64,000 bases of DNA from Bacillus canaveralius (GTDB lineage Bacteria > Bacillota > Bacilli > Bacillales > Cytobacillaceae). The stretch spans positions 62,001 through 126,000 of the forward strand of contig NZ_PGVA01000004.1 in NCBI RefSeq assembly GCF_002860125.1, written 5' to 3'. Position numbers and translations under genes: made by a program. Under the pieces are notes generated by a model, which saw only the letters and a program-made list of their open reading frames with translations, was not told where the DNA came from and searched no databases. This document shows, in pieces, positions 63,927 through 64,000 of this stretch; positions within the stretch are counted from its first letter, which is position 1, and each line of letters starts with the position of its first letter.

Positions 63927-64000
63927 ATGAAGCATCGTTACTTACCGATGACAGAGCAAGATAAACAATCGATGTTGGATGCAATAGGCGTTACGGCAGT
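63927..64000 (+). CDS. gcvPA: Glycine dehydrogenase (decarboxylating) subunit 1, GcvPA (partial)
   Basis: The first 24 codons of gcvPA before the window ends: MKHRYLPMTEQDKQSMLD is nearly identical to the B. subtilis GcvPA start. P-protein subunit, PLP-dependent glycine decarboxylase. GAGAGGAG precedes ATG 63927. It follows gcvT by 20 bases in the same operon. Confidence 0.92.
   Translation, partial: MKHRYLPMTEQDKQSMLDAIGVTA

Overview
This 64-kb window looks like core chromosome of a low-GC, endospore-forming member of the Bacillaceae, related to but clearly distinct from Bacillus subtilis. Gene content and order follow the B. subtilis yqxD-dnaG-sigA to comG-yqzE-yqhG-yqhH-gcvT stretch almost gene for gene. 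There is no rRNA, CRISPR array, complete insertion sequence or prophage. All assignments come from reading the sequence and remembered family features; no database search was run.

Layout. 0.2-3.9 kb: yqxD, dnaG, sigA. 4-8.4 kb: a membrane protein, an acyl-CoA dehydrogenase, cccA, trmK and a Nif3 protein. 8.5-18.2 kb: ispH, yqfQ, cshB, nfo, yqfT, a zinc-uptake operon znuC-znuB-zur, yqfW, yqfX, ispG and yqfZ. 18.4-25.5 kb: a small Asn/Gln-rich protein, a chemoreceptor, yqgB, yqgC, an Fnr-like regulator, sodA and the MFS gene yqgE. 25.6-33.6 kb: pbpA, the pstSCAB-phoU operon behind a run of PhoP-type repeats, and yqzC/yqzD. 34-37.8 kb: a DUF4912 protein, a large GH57-like/GT4 fusion and an unknown protein. 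37.9-45.6 kb: rpmG, yqgN, a DUF92 protein, ldh, yqgO, the rhomboid protease gluP, a GerA/SpoVAF-type spore germination protein and glcK. 45.9-54.8 kb: ltaS/yqgS, yqgT, yqgU, yqgV, yqgW, an unknown gene, yqgX, a MidA-type methyltransferase, yqgY and a Cys-rich HTH regulator. 55.2-64 kb: tRNA-Gln, the seven-gene comG operon, yqzE, yqhG, the SNF2 helicase gene yqhH, and a tandem glycine riboswitch ahead of gcvT and the start of gcvPA.

The most notable non-genic signal is a family of about 137-155-bp non-coding elements (four full copies plus one remnant) with imperfect terminal inverted repeats and an inner inverted repeat, so each can fold into one long hairpin. They lie directly against genes: just ahead of dnaG, trmK and yqgC, and across the stop codon of the Nif3 gene. 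A different GC-rich structured repeat lies between nfo and yqfT. The most notable protein is the 806-residue fusion at 34.7 kb. Its GT4 half keeps the donor-site motif, but its GH57-like half appears to have lost its catalytic residues. It is translationally coupled to an HTH-DUF4912 protein. A GC-rich structured leader precedes the Cys-rich HTH regulator at 54.8 kb and fits no riboswitch class I recognise.
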